Positions 26,765 through 37,016 of a stretch of 64,000 nt of DNA are shown here, in pieces. The translations under genes were made by a program, and so were the position numbers. Each line of letters opens with the position of its first letter. Position 1 is the stretch's first letter. Origin of the DNA: Castellaniella sp. S9 (GTDB lineage Bacteria > Pseudomonadota > Gammaproteobacteria > Burkholderiales > Burkholderiaceae_B). The notes beneath the pieces are model-generated. The model was not told where the DNA came from. It was given only the letters and a program-made list of their open reading frames with translations, and made no database searches. The stretch is taken from NCBI RefSeq assembly GCF_027257175.1, contig NZ_JAPFGD010000006.1:1-64000 (forward strand), written 5' to 3'.

Positions 26765-28264
26765 ATGAGCATGGATACTTCCAGTCGGGGACAGGTGCCG
26801 GATGCCGCGCCTGACTTCCCGGGGCTGCTGGCGAGCATTGCGGGCGACGTTCCGGCGCACTGCGTCCTGACCCGGGTCGACCAGACGACGGCTTACGAAT
26901 GCGATGGCCTGGCGCTGTACCGCGAGCGCCCGCCCGTGGTGATCCTGCCCGAGACCGAGCAGCAGGTGATCGCGGTGTTGAAGGCCTGCCGGGCGTTCAA
27001 CGTGCCGCTGGTGCCGCGCGGCGCCGGCACCGGCCTGTCGGGCGGCGCCACCCCGCATCCCCAGGGCGTGCTGCTCGGCCTGGCCAAGCTCAACCGCATC
27101 CACCGCGTCGATCCCCAGGCCTGTGTCGCAGTGGTGGGGCCGGGGGTGCGCAACCTGGCGATCTCCGAGGCCGCCGCGGCGCACGGCCTGTATTATGCGC
27201 CTGATCCGTCCAGCCAGATCGCCTGTTCGATCGGCGGCAACGTCGCCGAGAACTCCGGCGGCGTGCACTGTCTGAAGTACGGCCTGACCGTGCACAATGT
27301 CCTGCGCGTGAGGGTCGTGACCATCGATGGCGAGGTCCTCGAGCTCGGCGGCGAGGCGCCGGATGCGCCGGGCCTGAACCTGCTCTCGGCCTTCATCGGC
27401 TCCGAGGGCATGCTGGGACTGGTCACCGAGGTCACGGTCAAGCTGGTCCCCAAGCCGCAGCGCGCGCAGGTCGTCATGGCCAGTTTTCCCAGCGTCGAGG
27501 CCGCCGGCGATGCGGTCACGCGCGTGATCGCCGACGGTGTCATCCCGGCCGGCCTGGAACTCATGGACAAGCGCTCGGTCCACATGGTCGAGCCCTTCGT
27601 GAACGCGGGCTATGACCTCGAGGCCGAAGCCATCCTCCTGTGCGAATCCGACGGCACGCCCGAGGAAGTCGCCGACGAGATCGCCCGCGTCGAGGCACTG
27701 TTCCTCGCGGCGGGGTCCACGCGGATCCAGGTCTCGGCGTCCGAGGACGAACGCCTGCGCTTCTGGGCGGGACGCAAGAACGCCTTTCCGGCCGCCGGCC
27801 GCATTTCGCCCGACTACTATTGCATGGACGGCACGATTCCGCGCCGCCACCTCGGCCGGGTCCTGTCGGCGATCGAGGCCATGGAGGACCAGTTCGGCCT
27901 GCGCTGTGCGAACGTCTTTCACGCGGGCGACGGCAACCTGCATCCCTTGATCCTGTTCGACGCCAACCAGCCCGACGAGGTCGAGCGCGCAGAGGCCTTC
28001 GGCGCCGCCATCCTCGAGCTGTGCGTCGAGGTCGGCGGCACCATCACCGGCGAGCACGGCGTGGGGCTGGAAAAGATCAACCAGATGTGCAGCCAGTTCT
28101 CGCGCGAGGAGCTCGATGCGTTCTCGGCCCTGAAGCGCGCCTTCGATCCCTACGGCCTGCTCAACCCGAGCAAGCTCATCCCCACGCTGGTGCGCTGTGC
28201 CGAGTACGGCAAGATGCATGTCCACAACGGCGAGCTGCGCTTTGCGGACATTCCCCGTTTCTAG
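26765..28264 (+). CDS. glcD: Glycolate oxidase subunit GlcD
   Basis: FAD-containing catalytic subunit (499 aa) of glycolate oxidase, which oxidises glycolate to glyoxylate and feeds electrons to the membrane. It shows VPLVPRGAGTGLSGGA, the FAD-site run PDPSSQIACSIGGNVAENSGG, KYGLTVHNVL, FIGSEGMLGLVTEVTVKL, and the C-terminal NVFHAGDGNLHPLI with TGEHGVGLEKI. It is paralogous to the gene before it. It is followed by glcE and glcF in the same direction. Confidence 0.95.
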   Translation: MSMDTSSRGQVPDAAPDFPGLLASIAGDVPAHCVLTRVDQTTAYECDGLALYRERPPVVILPETEQQVIAVLKACRAFNVPLVPRGAGTGLSGGATPHPQGVLLGLAKLNRIHRVDPQACVAVVGPGVRNLAISEAAAAHGLYYAPDPSSQIACSIGGNVAENSGGVHCLKYGLTVHNVLRVRVVTIDGEVLELGGEAPDAPGLNLLSAFIGSEGMLGLVTEVTVKLVPKPQRAQVVMASFPSVEAAGDAVTRVIADGVIPAGLELMDKRSVHMVEPFVNAGYDLEAEAILLCESDGTPEEVADEIARVEALFLAAGSTRIQVSASEDERLRFWAGRKNAFPAAGRISPDYYCMDGTIPRRHLGRVLSAIEAMEDQFGLRCANVFHAGDGNLHPLILFDANQPDEVERAEAFGAAILELCVEVGGTITGEHGVGLEKINQMCSQFSREELDAFSALKRAFDPYGLLNPSKLIPTLVRCAEYGKMHVHNGELRFADIPRF

Positions 28265-28290
28265 TTCCAGTATTGCGCCACGGCTTGATC

Positions 28291-29391
28291 ATGGATTTCG
28301 TGCTTTCTGAATTTTGCGACCGGGTCGCCACCGCGCGCGCCGCCCAGCGGCCGGTGCATATCCGTGGCGGCGGGACCCGGATGTTCTACGGCGAACCCGC
28401 GGTGCCCGAGGGGCCCGAGCGTGTCTGTCTGGACGTCTCCGGCTATCACGGCATCATCGGCTACGAGCCGTCCGAACTGGTGATCACCGCGCGCGCCGGG
28501 ACGCGGCTGGCCGATATCGAGCAGACGCTGGCCGAGCGCGGCCAGATGCTGGCCTTCGAGCCACCGCGTTTCGGACCCGAGGGTACGCTGGGCGGCTGCG
28601 TGGCCTCAGGGTTGTCGGGGCCGCGGCGGATGGCGGCCGGCCCGCTGTCCGATTTCGTCCTGGGCACGCGCCTGCTGGATGCCAACGGCAATGTGCTGCG
28701 CTTTGGCGGCGAGGTGATGAAGAACGTCGCGGGATACGATGTGTCGCGCCTGCTGGCCGGGTCGCTGGGGGTGCTGGGGGCGATCATCGAGGTGTCCCTC
28801 AAGGTCGTGCCTCGCCCGCGTCGCGAGACCACCCGTGTGCTGCAGGCCGACGAGGCACAGGCGCTGGCCCTGTGCGTGCGGTGGCGCGCACAACCCCTGC
28901 CGGTGTCCGCCACCGCCTGGGTCGCCGATGCCGGCGGGGCGGGCGGGCGGCTGTACGTGCGTCTCTCGGGCAACGAATCGGCCGTCGCGCAGGCGGGCGC
29001 CGCGATCGGCGGGGACGCCCTGGATGCCCCGGCCGATGCCGAATTCTGGCGCGCGCTGCGTGACCAGACGCATCCGTTCTTCGGGCAGCGCCCCCTCTGG
29101 CGCGTGGCGGTGCCGCCGCCAACGCCGCCGCTGGGCCTGGGGCCTACGCTGGTCGAATGGCAGGGCGGCCTGCGCTGGGTCGCGGCGCCCCTGGAGGCAG
29201 GGTCGCCATTGCGCGCGCGCGTGCAATCGGCCGGCGGTTCGGCCTGCCTGTATCGGCACGACGGCGAGACCGGCGGCCAGCCGGTCTTCCATCCCCTGGA
29301 GGCCGGCGTGCTGCAGATCCATCGCCGCCTGAAACACGAATTCGATCCTTCGGGCCTGTTCAACCCCCATCGCTTATACCCGGAATTCTGA
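28291..29391 (+). CDS. glcE: Glycolate oxidase subunit GlcE
   Basis: Shorter FAD-binding subunit (366 aa) of the GlcDEF complex. It has RPVHIRGGGTRMFYG, the GTLGGCVASGLSGPRR nucleotide loop and MKNVAGYDVSRLLAGSLGVLG, and ends in HEFDPSGLFNPHRLY. The gene lies 26 nt after glcD and 9 nt before glcF. Confidence 0.95.
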   Translation: MDFVLSEFCDRVATARAAQRPVHIRGGGTRMFYGEPAVPEGPERVCLDVSGYHGIIGYEPSELVITARAGTRLADIEQTLAERGQMLAFEPPRFGPEGTLGGCVASGLSGPRRMAAGPLSDFVLGTRLLDANGNVLRFGGEVMKNVAGYDVSRLLAGSLGVLGAIIEVSLKVVPRPRRETTRVLQADEAQALALCVRWRAQPLPVSATAWVADAGGAGGRLYVRLSGNESAVAQAGAAIGGDALDAPADAEFWRALRDQTHPFFGQRPLWRVAVPPPTPPLGLGPTLVEWQGGLRWVAAPLEAGSPLRARVQSAGGSACLYRHDGETGGQPVFHPLEAGVLQIHRRLKHEFDPSGLFNPHRLYPEF

Positions 29392-29400
29392 GGCCAGACT

Positions 29401-30633
29401 ATGCAAACCAATCTCGCGGATTGGGCACGTGATACCGATTTCGGCCGCGAGGCCGATGAGATCCTGCGCCGTTGTGTGCATTGCGGCTTTTGCCTGGCGA
29501 CCTGTCCGACCTACCAGATCCTGGGCGACGAACTCGACAGCCCGCGCGGCCGGATCTACCAGATGAAGGAGGTCCTCGAAGGGGCCGAGCCGTCCATGGT
29601 GACCCAGCAGCACCTGGACCGCTGCCTGACCTGCCGCAATTGTGAAACGACCTGTCCGTCCGGCGTCAAGTACGGCGAGCTCGTCGACATCGGCCGCCAG
29701 ATCGTCAGCGAGCGCGTGCGCCGGCCCCTGGGCCAGCGGCTGCTGCGCGAAACCCTGCGCCGGCTGCTGGGCTCGTCCTGGTTCACACCCCTGTATCGGC
29801 TCGGCCGCCTGGTGCGGCCCGCCTTGCCGCCCGTGCTGCGCGCCAAGATGCCCGAGGCGCGGCCCGCGGGCGCCTTGCCCGCCGATCCGCGCCGCCATGC
29901 GCGCCAGGTCCTGATGCTGTCCAATTGCGTGCAGCCGGCCATGATGCCGTCCATCGATGCCGCCACCATGCGGGTCCTGGATGCGGTCGGCGTGGGCGCC
30001 CGGTTCGCGGCCGGCTCCGGGTGTTGCGGTGCGATCAATTTTCACCTGGATGCCCAGGAGGCCGCGCGCGACCAGATGCGCCGCAATATCGACGCGTGGC
30101 TGCCGCTGATCGAGTCCGGCGAGGTCGAGGCCGTGGTCATCAACGCCTCGGGCTGCGGCGGCATGGTCCGCGAGTACGCCCATCACCTGCGCCACGATCC
30201 CGCGTATGCGGACAAGGCCGCCCGCGTGGACGAGCACGTCAAGGACGTGGCGGAATTCCTCGCCCCCATGGCCGCCGATGTGCGGGCCCGCATGCGCACC
30301 GCACCGGGGCGCACCGCGTTTCATCCGCCTTGCACCCTGCAGCATTGGCAGGGCCTGCGCCCGGTGACCGAGCGCCTGCTGGCGGACCTGGGTTTCGACC
30401 TGCAGCTGTTCGCCGATTCCCATCTGTGCTGCGGTTCGGCGGGCACGTATTCGATCACCCAGCCGCAACTGTCCAAGGCCCTGCGTGATCGCAAACTGGA
30501 GGCGATCGCCCAGACCCTGCCCGAGCGCATCGTCTCGGCCAATATCGGCTGCATCACACACCTGCAAAGCGGCACGCAGGCCCCGGTGCGCCACTGGATC
30601 GAGGTCGTCGACGAGGCCATGGCCCATGGGTGA
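29401..30633 (+). CDS. glcF: Glycolate oxidase iron-sulfur subunit GlcF
   Basis: Iron-sulfur electron-transfer subunit (410 aa). Two [4Fe-4S] clusters are encoded: Cys25, 28, 31, 35 ([12 protein letters not shown]) and Cys75, 78, 81, 85 ([12 protein letters not shown]). Two CCG-type domains follow ([11 protein letters not shown] and CCGSAGTYS, with the HPPCTLQH segment), as in heterodisulfide-reductase-like proteins. Its 3' end overlaps the mnmA start by 8 nt. Confidence 0.96.
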   Translation: MQTNLADWARDTDFGREADEILRRCVHCGFCLATCPTYQILGDELDSPRGRIYQMKEVLEGAEPSMVTQQHLDRCLTCRNCETTCPSGVKYGELVDIGRQIVSERVRRPLGQRLLRETLRRLLGSSWFTPLYRLGRLVRPALPPVLRAKMPEARPAGALPADPRRHARQVLMLSNCVQPAMMPSIDAATMRVLDAVGVGARFAAGSGCCGAINFHLDAQEAARDQMRRNIDAWLPLIESGEVEAVVINASGCGGMVREYAHHLRHDPAYADKAARVDEHVKDVAEFLAPMAADVRARMRTAPGRTAFHPPCTLQHWQGLRPVTERLLADLGFDLQLFADSHLCCGSAGTYSITQPQLSKALRDRKLEAIAQTLPERIVSANIGCITHLQSGTQAPVRHWIEVVDEAMAHG

Positions 30634-31741
30634 CCGCATCGCGGCGGGGGCGCGGGTCGTCGTCGGCATGTCGGGCGGCGTGGATTCGTCGGTCTCGGCC
30701 TGGTTGTTGAAGCAGCAGGGATTCGAGGTGGTCGGCCTGTTCATGAAGAACTGGGAGGACGACGACGATACCGAGTATTGCTCCGCACGCCAGGACTGGC
30801 TGGACGCGGCCAGCGTGGCCGACGTCGTCGGCGTCGACATCGAGGCGGTGAATTTCGCGGCCGAGTACAAGGACCGGGTGTTCGCCGAGTTTCTGCGCGA
30901 ATATTCCGCGGGCCGCACGCCCAATCCGGACGTGCTGTGCAACGCCGAGATCAAGTTCAAGGCCTTCCTCGACCACGCCATGACCCTGGGCGCCGACTAC
31001 ATCGCCACCGGCCATTACGCCCGGGTGCGCCGCGTCGAGTCGCCCACGGGCGTGCACAGCCAATTGCTCAAGGCGGTGGACGCCGGCAAGGACCAGAGCT
31101 ATTTTCTGCATCGCCTCAATCAGGGCCAGCTGGCACGCACGCTGTTTCCCCTGGGCGAGCTCCACAAGACCGAGGTGCGCCGCATCGCCGGTGAACTCGG
31201 CCTGCCCAATGCGGCAAAGAAAGACTCCACCGGGATCTGCTTCATTGGCGAACGCCCTTTCCGCGAATTCCTGAATCGCTACCTGCCCACCCGGCCCGGA
31301 CCGATACTGTCGGTCGATGGCAAGGTGGTCGGCCGGCACCAGGGACTGGCGTTCTATACCCTGGGCCAGCGCAAGGGCCTGGGGATCGGTGGCGTGCGCG
31401 GCCGGCAGCGCGAGGACGGCACGGCCGACGCCTGGTACGTCGCGCGCAAGGACCTGAAGGACAATGTGCTGTACGTCGTCCAGGGCCACGAGCATCCCTG
31501 CTTGCTGGCCCGCAGCCTGCAGGCGCAGGACGTGAGCTGGATTGCCGGCGAGGCGCCGCCCCCGGGGCGCTACGGTGCCAAGACGCGCTATCGGCAGGCC
31601 GATGCGCTGTGCGTGCTGAGGCTCGAGGACGGCGGCTTCAGCCTGGCGTTCGACGAACCCCAGTGGGCCGTCACGCCGGGCCAGTCGGCCGTACTCTATG
31701 ACGGCGAGGTGTGCCTGGGCGGTGGCGTCATCGGGGCGTGA
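30626..31741 (+). CDS. mnmA: tRNA-specific 2-thiouridylase MnmA
   Basis: Inserts sulfur at position 2 of the wobble uridine in tRNA Lys, Glu and Gln (371 aa). The PP-loop ATP site is GMSGGVDSS. The catalytic cysteine lies in [12 protein letters not shown] and the second in [18 protein letters not shown] and DQSYFLHRL are family segments. The ATG at 30626 lies within glcF, so translation may be coupled to an unrelated upstream operon. It is convergent with the GST gene. Confidence 0.97.
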   Translation: MGDRIAAGARVVVGMSGGVDSSVSAWLLKQQGFEVVGLFMKNWEDDDDTEYCSARQDWLDAASVADVVGVDIEAVNFAAEYKDRVFAEFLREYSAGRTPNPDVLCNAEIKFKAFLDHAMTLGADYIATGHYARVRRVESPTGVHSQLLKAVDAGKDQSYFLHRLNQGQLARTLFPLGELHKTEVRRIAGELGLPNAAKKDSTGICFIGERPFREFLNRYLPTRPGPILSVDGKVVGRHQGLAFYTLGQRKGLGIGGVRGRQREDGTADAWYVARKDLKDNVLYVVQGHEHPCLLARSLQAQDVSWIAGEAPPPGRYGAKTRYRQADALCVLRLEDGGFSLAFDEPQWAVTPGQSAVLYDGEVCLGGGVIGA

Positions 31742-31777
31742 GCCCGTGCGCCCGGGGCCGCGGCATTGCGTGCGGGT

Positions 31778-32395
31778 TTACTTGGGCGCCGCGTACTGGG
31801 TGCCCGCGAACGAGGGGCGCGCCAGCAGCTTTTGCATCAGGCGGTCGAGGTTTTCGTGCCCGGCGCGCCAATCCATGTCGGGAAAACGGAAGTCCAGATA
31901 CGTCAAGGCCGCGCCCACGGCGATGTCGGCCAGGCACAGGTTCACACCCATGCAGAAGGCTTGTTCGCCCAATAGTTCGTCCATGTGATCGACGGCGGCG
32001 GTGATCTTGCCCAGTTGCCGATCGATCCAATCCTGGCTGCGCTGTGCGGGCGGCCGTTGGGTCTGCTCGAGGCGGGCGGTGACGGCGGCATCCATGACCC
32101 CGTCAGCCAGGGCCTCCCACAGTTTGGCCTGGGTGCGTTCGCGTCCGGGAGGCGGAATCAGCCGGCCGACCGGCGAGAGCGTGTCCAGGTATTCGACGAT
32201 GACGCGCGAGTCGAACAGCGCGCCGTTCTCGTCCATGATCAGACAGGGCACCTTGCCTAGCGGATTGTGCGGCGGAACCTGGGATCCGGCGCCCCAGACG
32301 TCGTCGAGGGCGAACTCGTAATCCAGCTTTTTCTCTGCCAGTACGATGCGCACCTTGCGGACGTACGGACTGGTCAGCGTACCGATCAATTTCAT
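31778..32395 (-). CDS. Glutathione S-transferase family protein
   Basis: A 205 aa cytosolic GST-fold protein. The thioredoxin-like N-terminal domain carries SPYVRKVRIVLAEKKLDYE (catalytic Ser/Tyr region), VPPHNPLGKVPCLI with the cis-Pro, and DSRVIVEYLD, the glutathione-binding motif. The C-terminal half is helical. It is divergent from purB. The substrate is not predictable from sequence alone. Confidence 0.9.
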   Translation of the reverse strand: MKLIGTLTSPYVRKVRIVLAEKKLDYEFALDDVWGAGSQVPPHNPLGKVPCLIMDENGALFDSRVIVEYLDTLSPVGRLIPPPGRERTQAKLWEALADGVMDAAVTARLEQTQRPPAQRSQDWIDRQLGKITAAVDHMDELLGEQAFCMGVNLCLADIAVGAALTYLDFRFPDMDWRAGHENLDRLMQKLLARPSFAGTQYAAPK

Positions 32396-32431
32396 GGCAA
32401 AACGTGGGAGTCACGGGCTTGAAGAGTATAG

Positions 32432-33967
<1,536 letters not shown>

Positions 33968-34063
33968 GGCGGCGCCCGCGTCGGCTGAAGGACGCCGGAA
34001 ATCGGCATAGGGGCGCAGTTCAGATGAAACAGATCGCGTTCGAATTGGCTCAGGCGGTTAGTG

Positions 34064-34435
34064 TCAGGCATGCGCGGGAGGCTGAATCAGGTTCTCAGCA
34101 GGTATCCCGAGCCCCTTGTGGAGTCGCCAGATCATCGGCAGCGTCAGGGACCGTTTGCGGTTGAGGACTTCGTAGACGCGGTTACGTTGGCCTATCATCG
34201 GCTCCAGATCCTTTACGGTCAGACCGGCTTGCTCCATCCTGAACTTGATTGCCTCGACCGGATCAGGCAGGTCAATGGGGAAGGCCTTGGCTTCGTAGGC
34301 TTGGACGAGCGTGGACAGGACATCCAGGCGGTCACCATCGGGCGTGCCAATGTCCGGGTCGACCTCCACGAGACGGGAGATTACCTTGAGCGCAGTCTTG
34401 TAGTCTGCTTCGGTGCGGATAGGGCGGATGTCCAT
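34064..34435 (-). CDS. higA: HigA-type antitoxin (HTH regulator)
   Basis: A 123 aa protein of the COG5499 antitoxin class. The N-terminal half, MDIRPIRTEADYKTALKVISRL, is the toxin-neutralising part. The C-terminal half is a Cro/C1-type HTH (FRMEQAGLTVKDLEPMIGQRNRVYEVLNRKRSLTL). It lies 3 nt downstream of the toxin gene, the inverted order (toxin first) typical of higBA. It probably represses its own promoter together with the toxin. Confidence 0.88.
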   Translation of the reverse strand: MDIRPIRTEADYKTALKVISRLVEVDPDIGTPDGDRLDVLSTLVQAYEAKAFPIDLPDPVEAIKFRMEQAGLTVKDLEPMIGQRNRVYEVLNRKRSLTLPMIWRLHKGLGIPAENLIQPPAHA

Positions 34436-34438
34436 GGT

Positions 34439-34741
34439 TCACTCCATTTCTACAGTTTCGGCGTCAATCTTGTCGTACTCGGCATGGGTGCCGATGAACT
34501 TGATGTAGACGACCCCCAGCTTATAGGCGATGGCAACAATCAGCCGGTAGTCGTTGCCTTTGATGTTGAAGACGACGCGCCGGTTTTTCAGTACGCTGGC
34601 GCTGCGGTATTGGGCCTTGAGGTCGGCTGGCTGGGCCCATTTGGCCTGAGTGGCCTCGTTGAACCAAGCCTTAAGGGGCTGCTCTGCTGCCGGGTGGATT
34701 TCCCAGAATTGACGCAAGGTGCTGACGGCAATCACTCTCAT
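34439..34741 (-). CDS. higB: HigB-type mRNA interferase toxin
   Basis: A 100 aa RelE-superfamily toxin of the HigB2-like type. Recognisable parts are VIAVSTLRQFWEIHPAAEQPLKAWFNEA, KNRRVVFNIKGNDYRLIVAI and the C-terminal VYIKFIGTHAEYDKID. It is expected to cleave mRNA at the ribosome when the antitoxin is degraded. ATG at 34739-34741 is preferred to an upstream start that adds an unrelated extension. Base composition is clearly less GC-rich than purB upstream, suggesting acquisition. Confidence 0.88.
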   Translation of the reverse strand: MRVIAVSTLRQFWEIHPAAEQPLKAWFNEATQAKWAQPADLKAQYRSASVLKNRRVVFNIKGNDYRLIVAIAYKLGVVYIKFIGTHAEYDKIDAETVEME

Positions 34742-35070
34742 GTGCTTAATGATAGTCCCGCCTTGGGACTGGCACAAGATCTTAGACACCTCCGGGAGTG
34801 ATGCGACAGCTTTGGGCTGCGGGTACGCGCAGACGCCCAGGATGAGGCCGATGGTAAGTGCGCTTTAGCGGCCCCCTTGCGCGCCGCCTCGAACCCTTCT
34901 TCGGCGCGTTTGTCGACGCGGTCAACTTCGAACGACTCGACGGCGCACGGCGGCCACGGCCTCGACTTCGACCGGCTCCATGCCGGATTCCATGGCTACG
35001 ATCTGCCACGCGCCGAAAACCACTGTATATGTGATGGTCTCACATATCGCATCACATACAGGCAAAAGAA
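34742..35070. other. Intergenic stretch between higBA and tRNA-Lys
   Basis: No convincing gene in about 330 nt. Short open frames exist on both strands but none resembles a known protein. The right part contains nested inverted repeats (35023-35061), listed separately. It may be the remains of a decayed mobile segment next to the tRNA 3' end. Confidence 0.5.
35023..35061. repeat. Nested inverted repeats
   Basis: ATATGTGA (35027-35034) and TCACATAT (35040-35047) form a perfect 8-bp inverted repeat with a 5-bp spacer. A larger imperfect pair, CTGTATATGTGATG and CATCACATACAG (35050-35061), shares the left half. The arrangement resembles an operator for a dimeric repressor, but no adjacent gene remains to be controlled. 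Confidence 0.55.
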
Positions 35071-35098
35071 AAGGACCTAGGTTTTCACCTAAGTCCTT
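35071..35098 (-). terminator. Terminator of tRNA-Lys
   Basis: On the minus strand AAGGACTTAGGT pairs with ACCTAGGTCCTT (one mismatch) across a GAAA tetraloop and is followed by TTCTTTT. It lies 8 nt beyond the CCA end of tRNA-Lys. Confidence 0.85.
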
Positions 35099-35106
35099 GA
35101 TATCCC

Positions 35107-35182
35107 TGGTGGGCTGTGAGTGACTCGAACACTCGACCGACGGATTAAGAGTCCGCTGCTCTACCAACTGAGCTAACAGCCC
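35107..35182 (-). tRNA. tRNA-Lys(CTT)
   Basis: A 76-nt cloverleaf with encoded CCA (35107-35109 read on the minus strand). The acceptor arm is GGGCTGT/ACAGCCC, the D-loop AGCTCAGTTGGTAGAGC, the anticodon stem-loop CGGACTCTTAATCCG with anticodon CTT, and the T-arm has GTTCGAGTC. It reads AAG codons. The gene stands alone on the minus strand with a terminator behind it. Confidence 0.96.
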
Positions 35183-35270
35183 ATCGCATTTTGCGAAGAA
35201 CGAAATCATACACTAATTCGAGGGATGCGCGCAAAATCGTCAGGCGATCGTGATCGGCATGCGTGTCTAG

Positions 35271-35427
35271 TGTCCTGTTTGCTTAATACTCATGCTTAAA
35301 TTCGGCGTCTGCACTGCCCGGCCTGCGTTGCAAATCCTCGCGATAGCCAGGCTATCGCTGCGGTTTGCGCCTTGTCCGGACAGCGCATCCATCCGAATTT
35401 AAATGCATGGATTAAGCAAACAGGACA
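35271..35427. mobile_element. 157-bp palindromic MITE-like element flanked by CTAG
   Basis: A long imperfect palindrome centred exactly at 35349. Its ends are TGTCCTGTTTGCTTAAT and the reverse complement ATTAAGCAAACAGGACA; the inner core is CGATAGCC-A-GGCTATCG. CTAG occurs immediately on both sides (35267-35270 and 35428-35431), as expected for a 4-bp target duplication. TGT...ACA ends at CTAG targets recall the IS481 family of Bordetella. No transposase is encoded, so it would be a non-autonomous derivative. The right CTAG copy supplies the last three bases of the neighbouring GntR gene (stop codon). Confidence 0.7.
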
Positions 35428-36150
35428 CTAGCCATTGCCCATGGCGTCGAAGCGCTGGATCAGGTCCTCGACGGCGGCGGCGTGCTGCATGCGCAGGATG
35501 GCCTCGGCCTGCTGCAGGTCCATGCGGCGCAAGGCCTCGATCAGCATGCTTTTTTCGCGGGCCAGGCCCCGCTGCCGGCTGGGACCGTAGCCGTAGTGGC
35601 GCCGGAAGGCGCCGATCAGCTCCCAGCCGCGCTGGAAAACGCGCAAGGCCTCCATATTGCCGCCGATCTCCATCAGCTTGCCGTGGAATTTGCGGTTGAG
35701 CTTGAGCGAGGCGTCGAGGTCGCCGCCTTCCACCGCTGCGGCATAATCCCGGGCGATGTCCGTCAGCATGTCCAGCTTGGCCGTCGTCATGGCCTTGATG
35801 CCGCGGCGTATGGCGAAGATGCGCAGCTCGGTGTTGAGCTCGAACAGGTCCTCGATGAATTGCCTGTCGAGCTGGCGGACGGTGGCGCCCCGGTTGGGGG
35901 TGATCTCGACCAGGCCTTCGCCCTCGAGCGTGCGCAAGGCCTCGCGTATCGGCATGGCGCTGAAATTGAAGCGCCGCGACAGGTCGGCGACCTTGAGGCG
36001 TTCGCGCGGCGAATAGCCGCCCGAGAGGATGGCCTCGCGGATGACTTCGGTGACCAGGTCGACCAGGGTGCTGGAGGCGTCTTCTGACCTGGCGTCCTCG
36101 CCCGCAGCGGGTGCCCGCGGGTGGGCGGTTGTTTTCTTGTTCGTGGCCAT
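35428..36150 (-). CDS. GntR-family (FCD) transcriptional regulator
   Basis: A 240 aa regulator with an N-terminal winged HTH (IREAILSGGYSPRERLKVADLSRRF then SAMPIREALRTLEGEGLVEI) and a C-terminal all-helical FCD ligand domain (FELNTELRIFAIRRGIKAM, LNRKFHGKLMEIGGN). It is the last gene of the leftward catabolic operon, so it probably senses an intermediate of that pathway. TTGATCAA-type palindromes upstream of the two operons are candidate binding sites. Its TAG stop codon lies in the CTAG target repeat of the MITE-like element; the same stop would exist without the insertion, so the protein seems complete. Confidence 0.9.
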   Translation of the reverse strand: MATNKKTTAHPRAPAAGEDARSEDASSTLVDLVTEVIREAILSGGYSPRERLKVADLSRRFNFSAMPIREALRTLEGEGLVEITPNRGATVRQLDRQFIEDLFELNTELRIFAIRRGIKAMTTAKLDMLTDIARDYAAAVEGGDLDASLKLNRKFHGKLMEIGGNMEALRVFQRGWELIGAFRRHYGYGPSRQRGLAREKSMLIEALRRMDLQQAEAILRMQHAAAVEDLIQRFDAMGNG

Positions 36151-36198
36151 GTGGTGGGCTGCTCAAGTGTGCGCGAATCGTGTTCCCGGTGACGAGGA

Positions 36199-37008
36199 TT
36201 ATCGCCCCTTGAAGACGGGTTTGCGTTTTTCCATGAACGCGGCGATCCCCTCGTCATGGTCCTCGGTCTGCCACAGCAGCAATTTACGTTCAAGGCTGAG
36301 GCTCTCGTCAAGCGGCTTGGAGTCCGTCATCAGGACTTCCTGCTTGATCATCTCGATGGCGATCGGCGACATGCCGGCGATCTCGCGTGCGATCTCGCAG
36401 GCGCGCGGCAAGGCCTGGCCGGGGGCGACGGCCTCGGTCGCCAGGCCCCATTCGCAGGCCTTGCGACCGTCGATGAAATTGCCCGTCATGATCATCCACA
36501 TGGCGCGCGACTTGCCGATGACGCGCGGCAGGCGCTGCGTGCCGCCATCGCCGGGAAAGGCGCCGATCCGGACTTCGGGCTGGCCGAACCGCGCCGCCTC
36601 GCCGGCGATGACGATGTCGCACAACAAGGTCAATTCGCAGCCGCCGCCCAGGGCGTAGCCCTCGACGGCCGCCAGCAGGGGCTTGGGGAAGCGTTCGATC
36701 GTCTTCCAGGCGAGCAGGCGTTCCTTCTGGCCCCACATGGGAATGCCGTTGTCAGGCATCTCCTTGATGTCGGCGCCGGCTGAAAATGCCTTGTCGTCGC
36801 CGGCGAGCACGACGGCGCGCACGCCGGGATCGGACTGGGCGGCCCGCAGGGCGCCGGCGATGCCGCCCAGCAAGCGGATGCTGAGCGCGTTGCGCGCCGC
36901 CGGTCGATTCATGCGGATCAGCAGCACGCCCTCGCATGGCGTCGATTGCAGGATGTCGCCCATGGCGGCCTCGCCGGATGCGGCGGTGTCGGCGGTGTGG
37001 GTGTCCAT
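36199..37008 (-). CDS. Enoyl-CoA hydratase/isomerase
   Basis: Crotonase-fold protein (269 aa). The oxyanion-hole region is DDKAFSAGADIKEM. Both acidic catalytic positions of true hydratases are present: Glu in GGGCELTLLCD and Glu in FGQPEVRIGAFPGDGGTQRL. It should hydrate a 2-enoyl-CoA in the pathway encoded by this operon. The start at 37008 has GAGG 7-8 nt upstream; an in-frame ATG at 36963 is a shorter alternative. It follows the MaoC gene by 8 nt. Confidence 0.92.
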   Translation of the reverse strand: MDTHTADTAASGEAAMGDILQSTPCEGVLLIRMNRPAARNALSIRLLGGIAGALRAAQSDPGVRAVVLAGDDKAFSAGADIKEMPDNGIPMWGQKERLLAWKTIERFPKPLLAAVEGYALGGGCELTLLCDIVIAGEAARFGQPEVRIGAFPGDGGTQRLPRVIGKSRAMWMIMTGNFIDGRKACEWGLATEAVAPGQALPRACEIAREIAGMSPIAIEMIKQEVLMTDSKPLDESLSLERKLLLWQTEDHDEGIAAFMEKRKPVFKGR

Positions 37009-37016
37009 GGCGCGCC

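Noticed and set aside
34782-35080. Remnant of a third toxin-antitoxin or regulator gene near tRNA-Lys
   Set aside because: All six frames checked by eye give short, basic, motif-free peptides; the inverted repeats alone do not prove a gene.
35428-35430. GntR protein truncated by the MITE-like insertion
   Set aside because: If CTAG is the target duplication, the same TAG stop existed before insertion; protein length is normal for the family.
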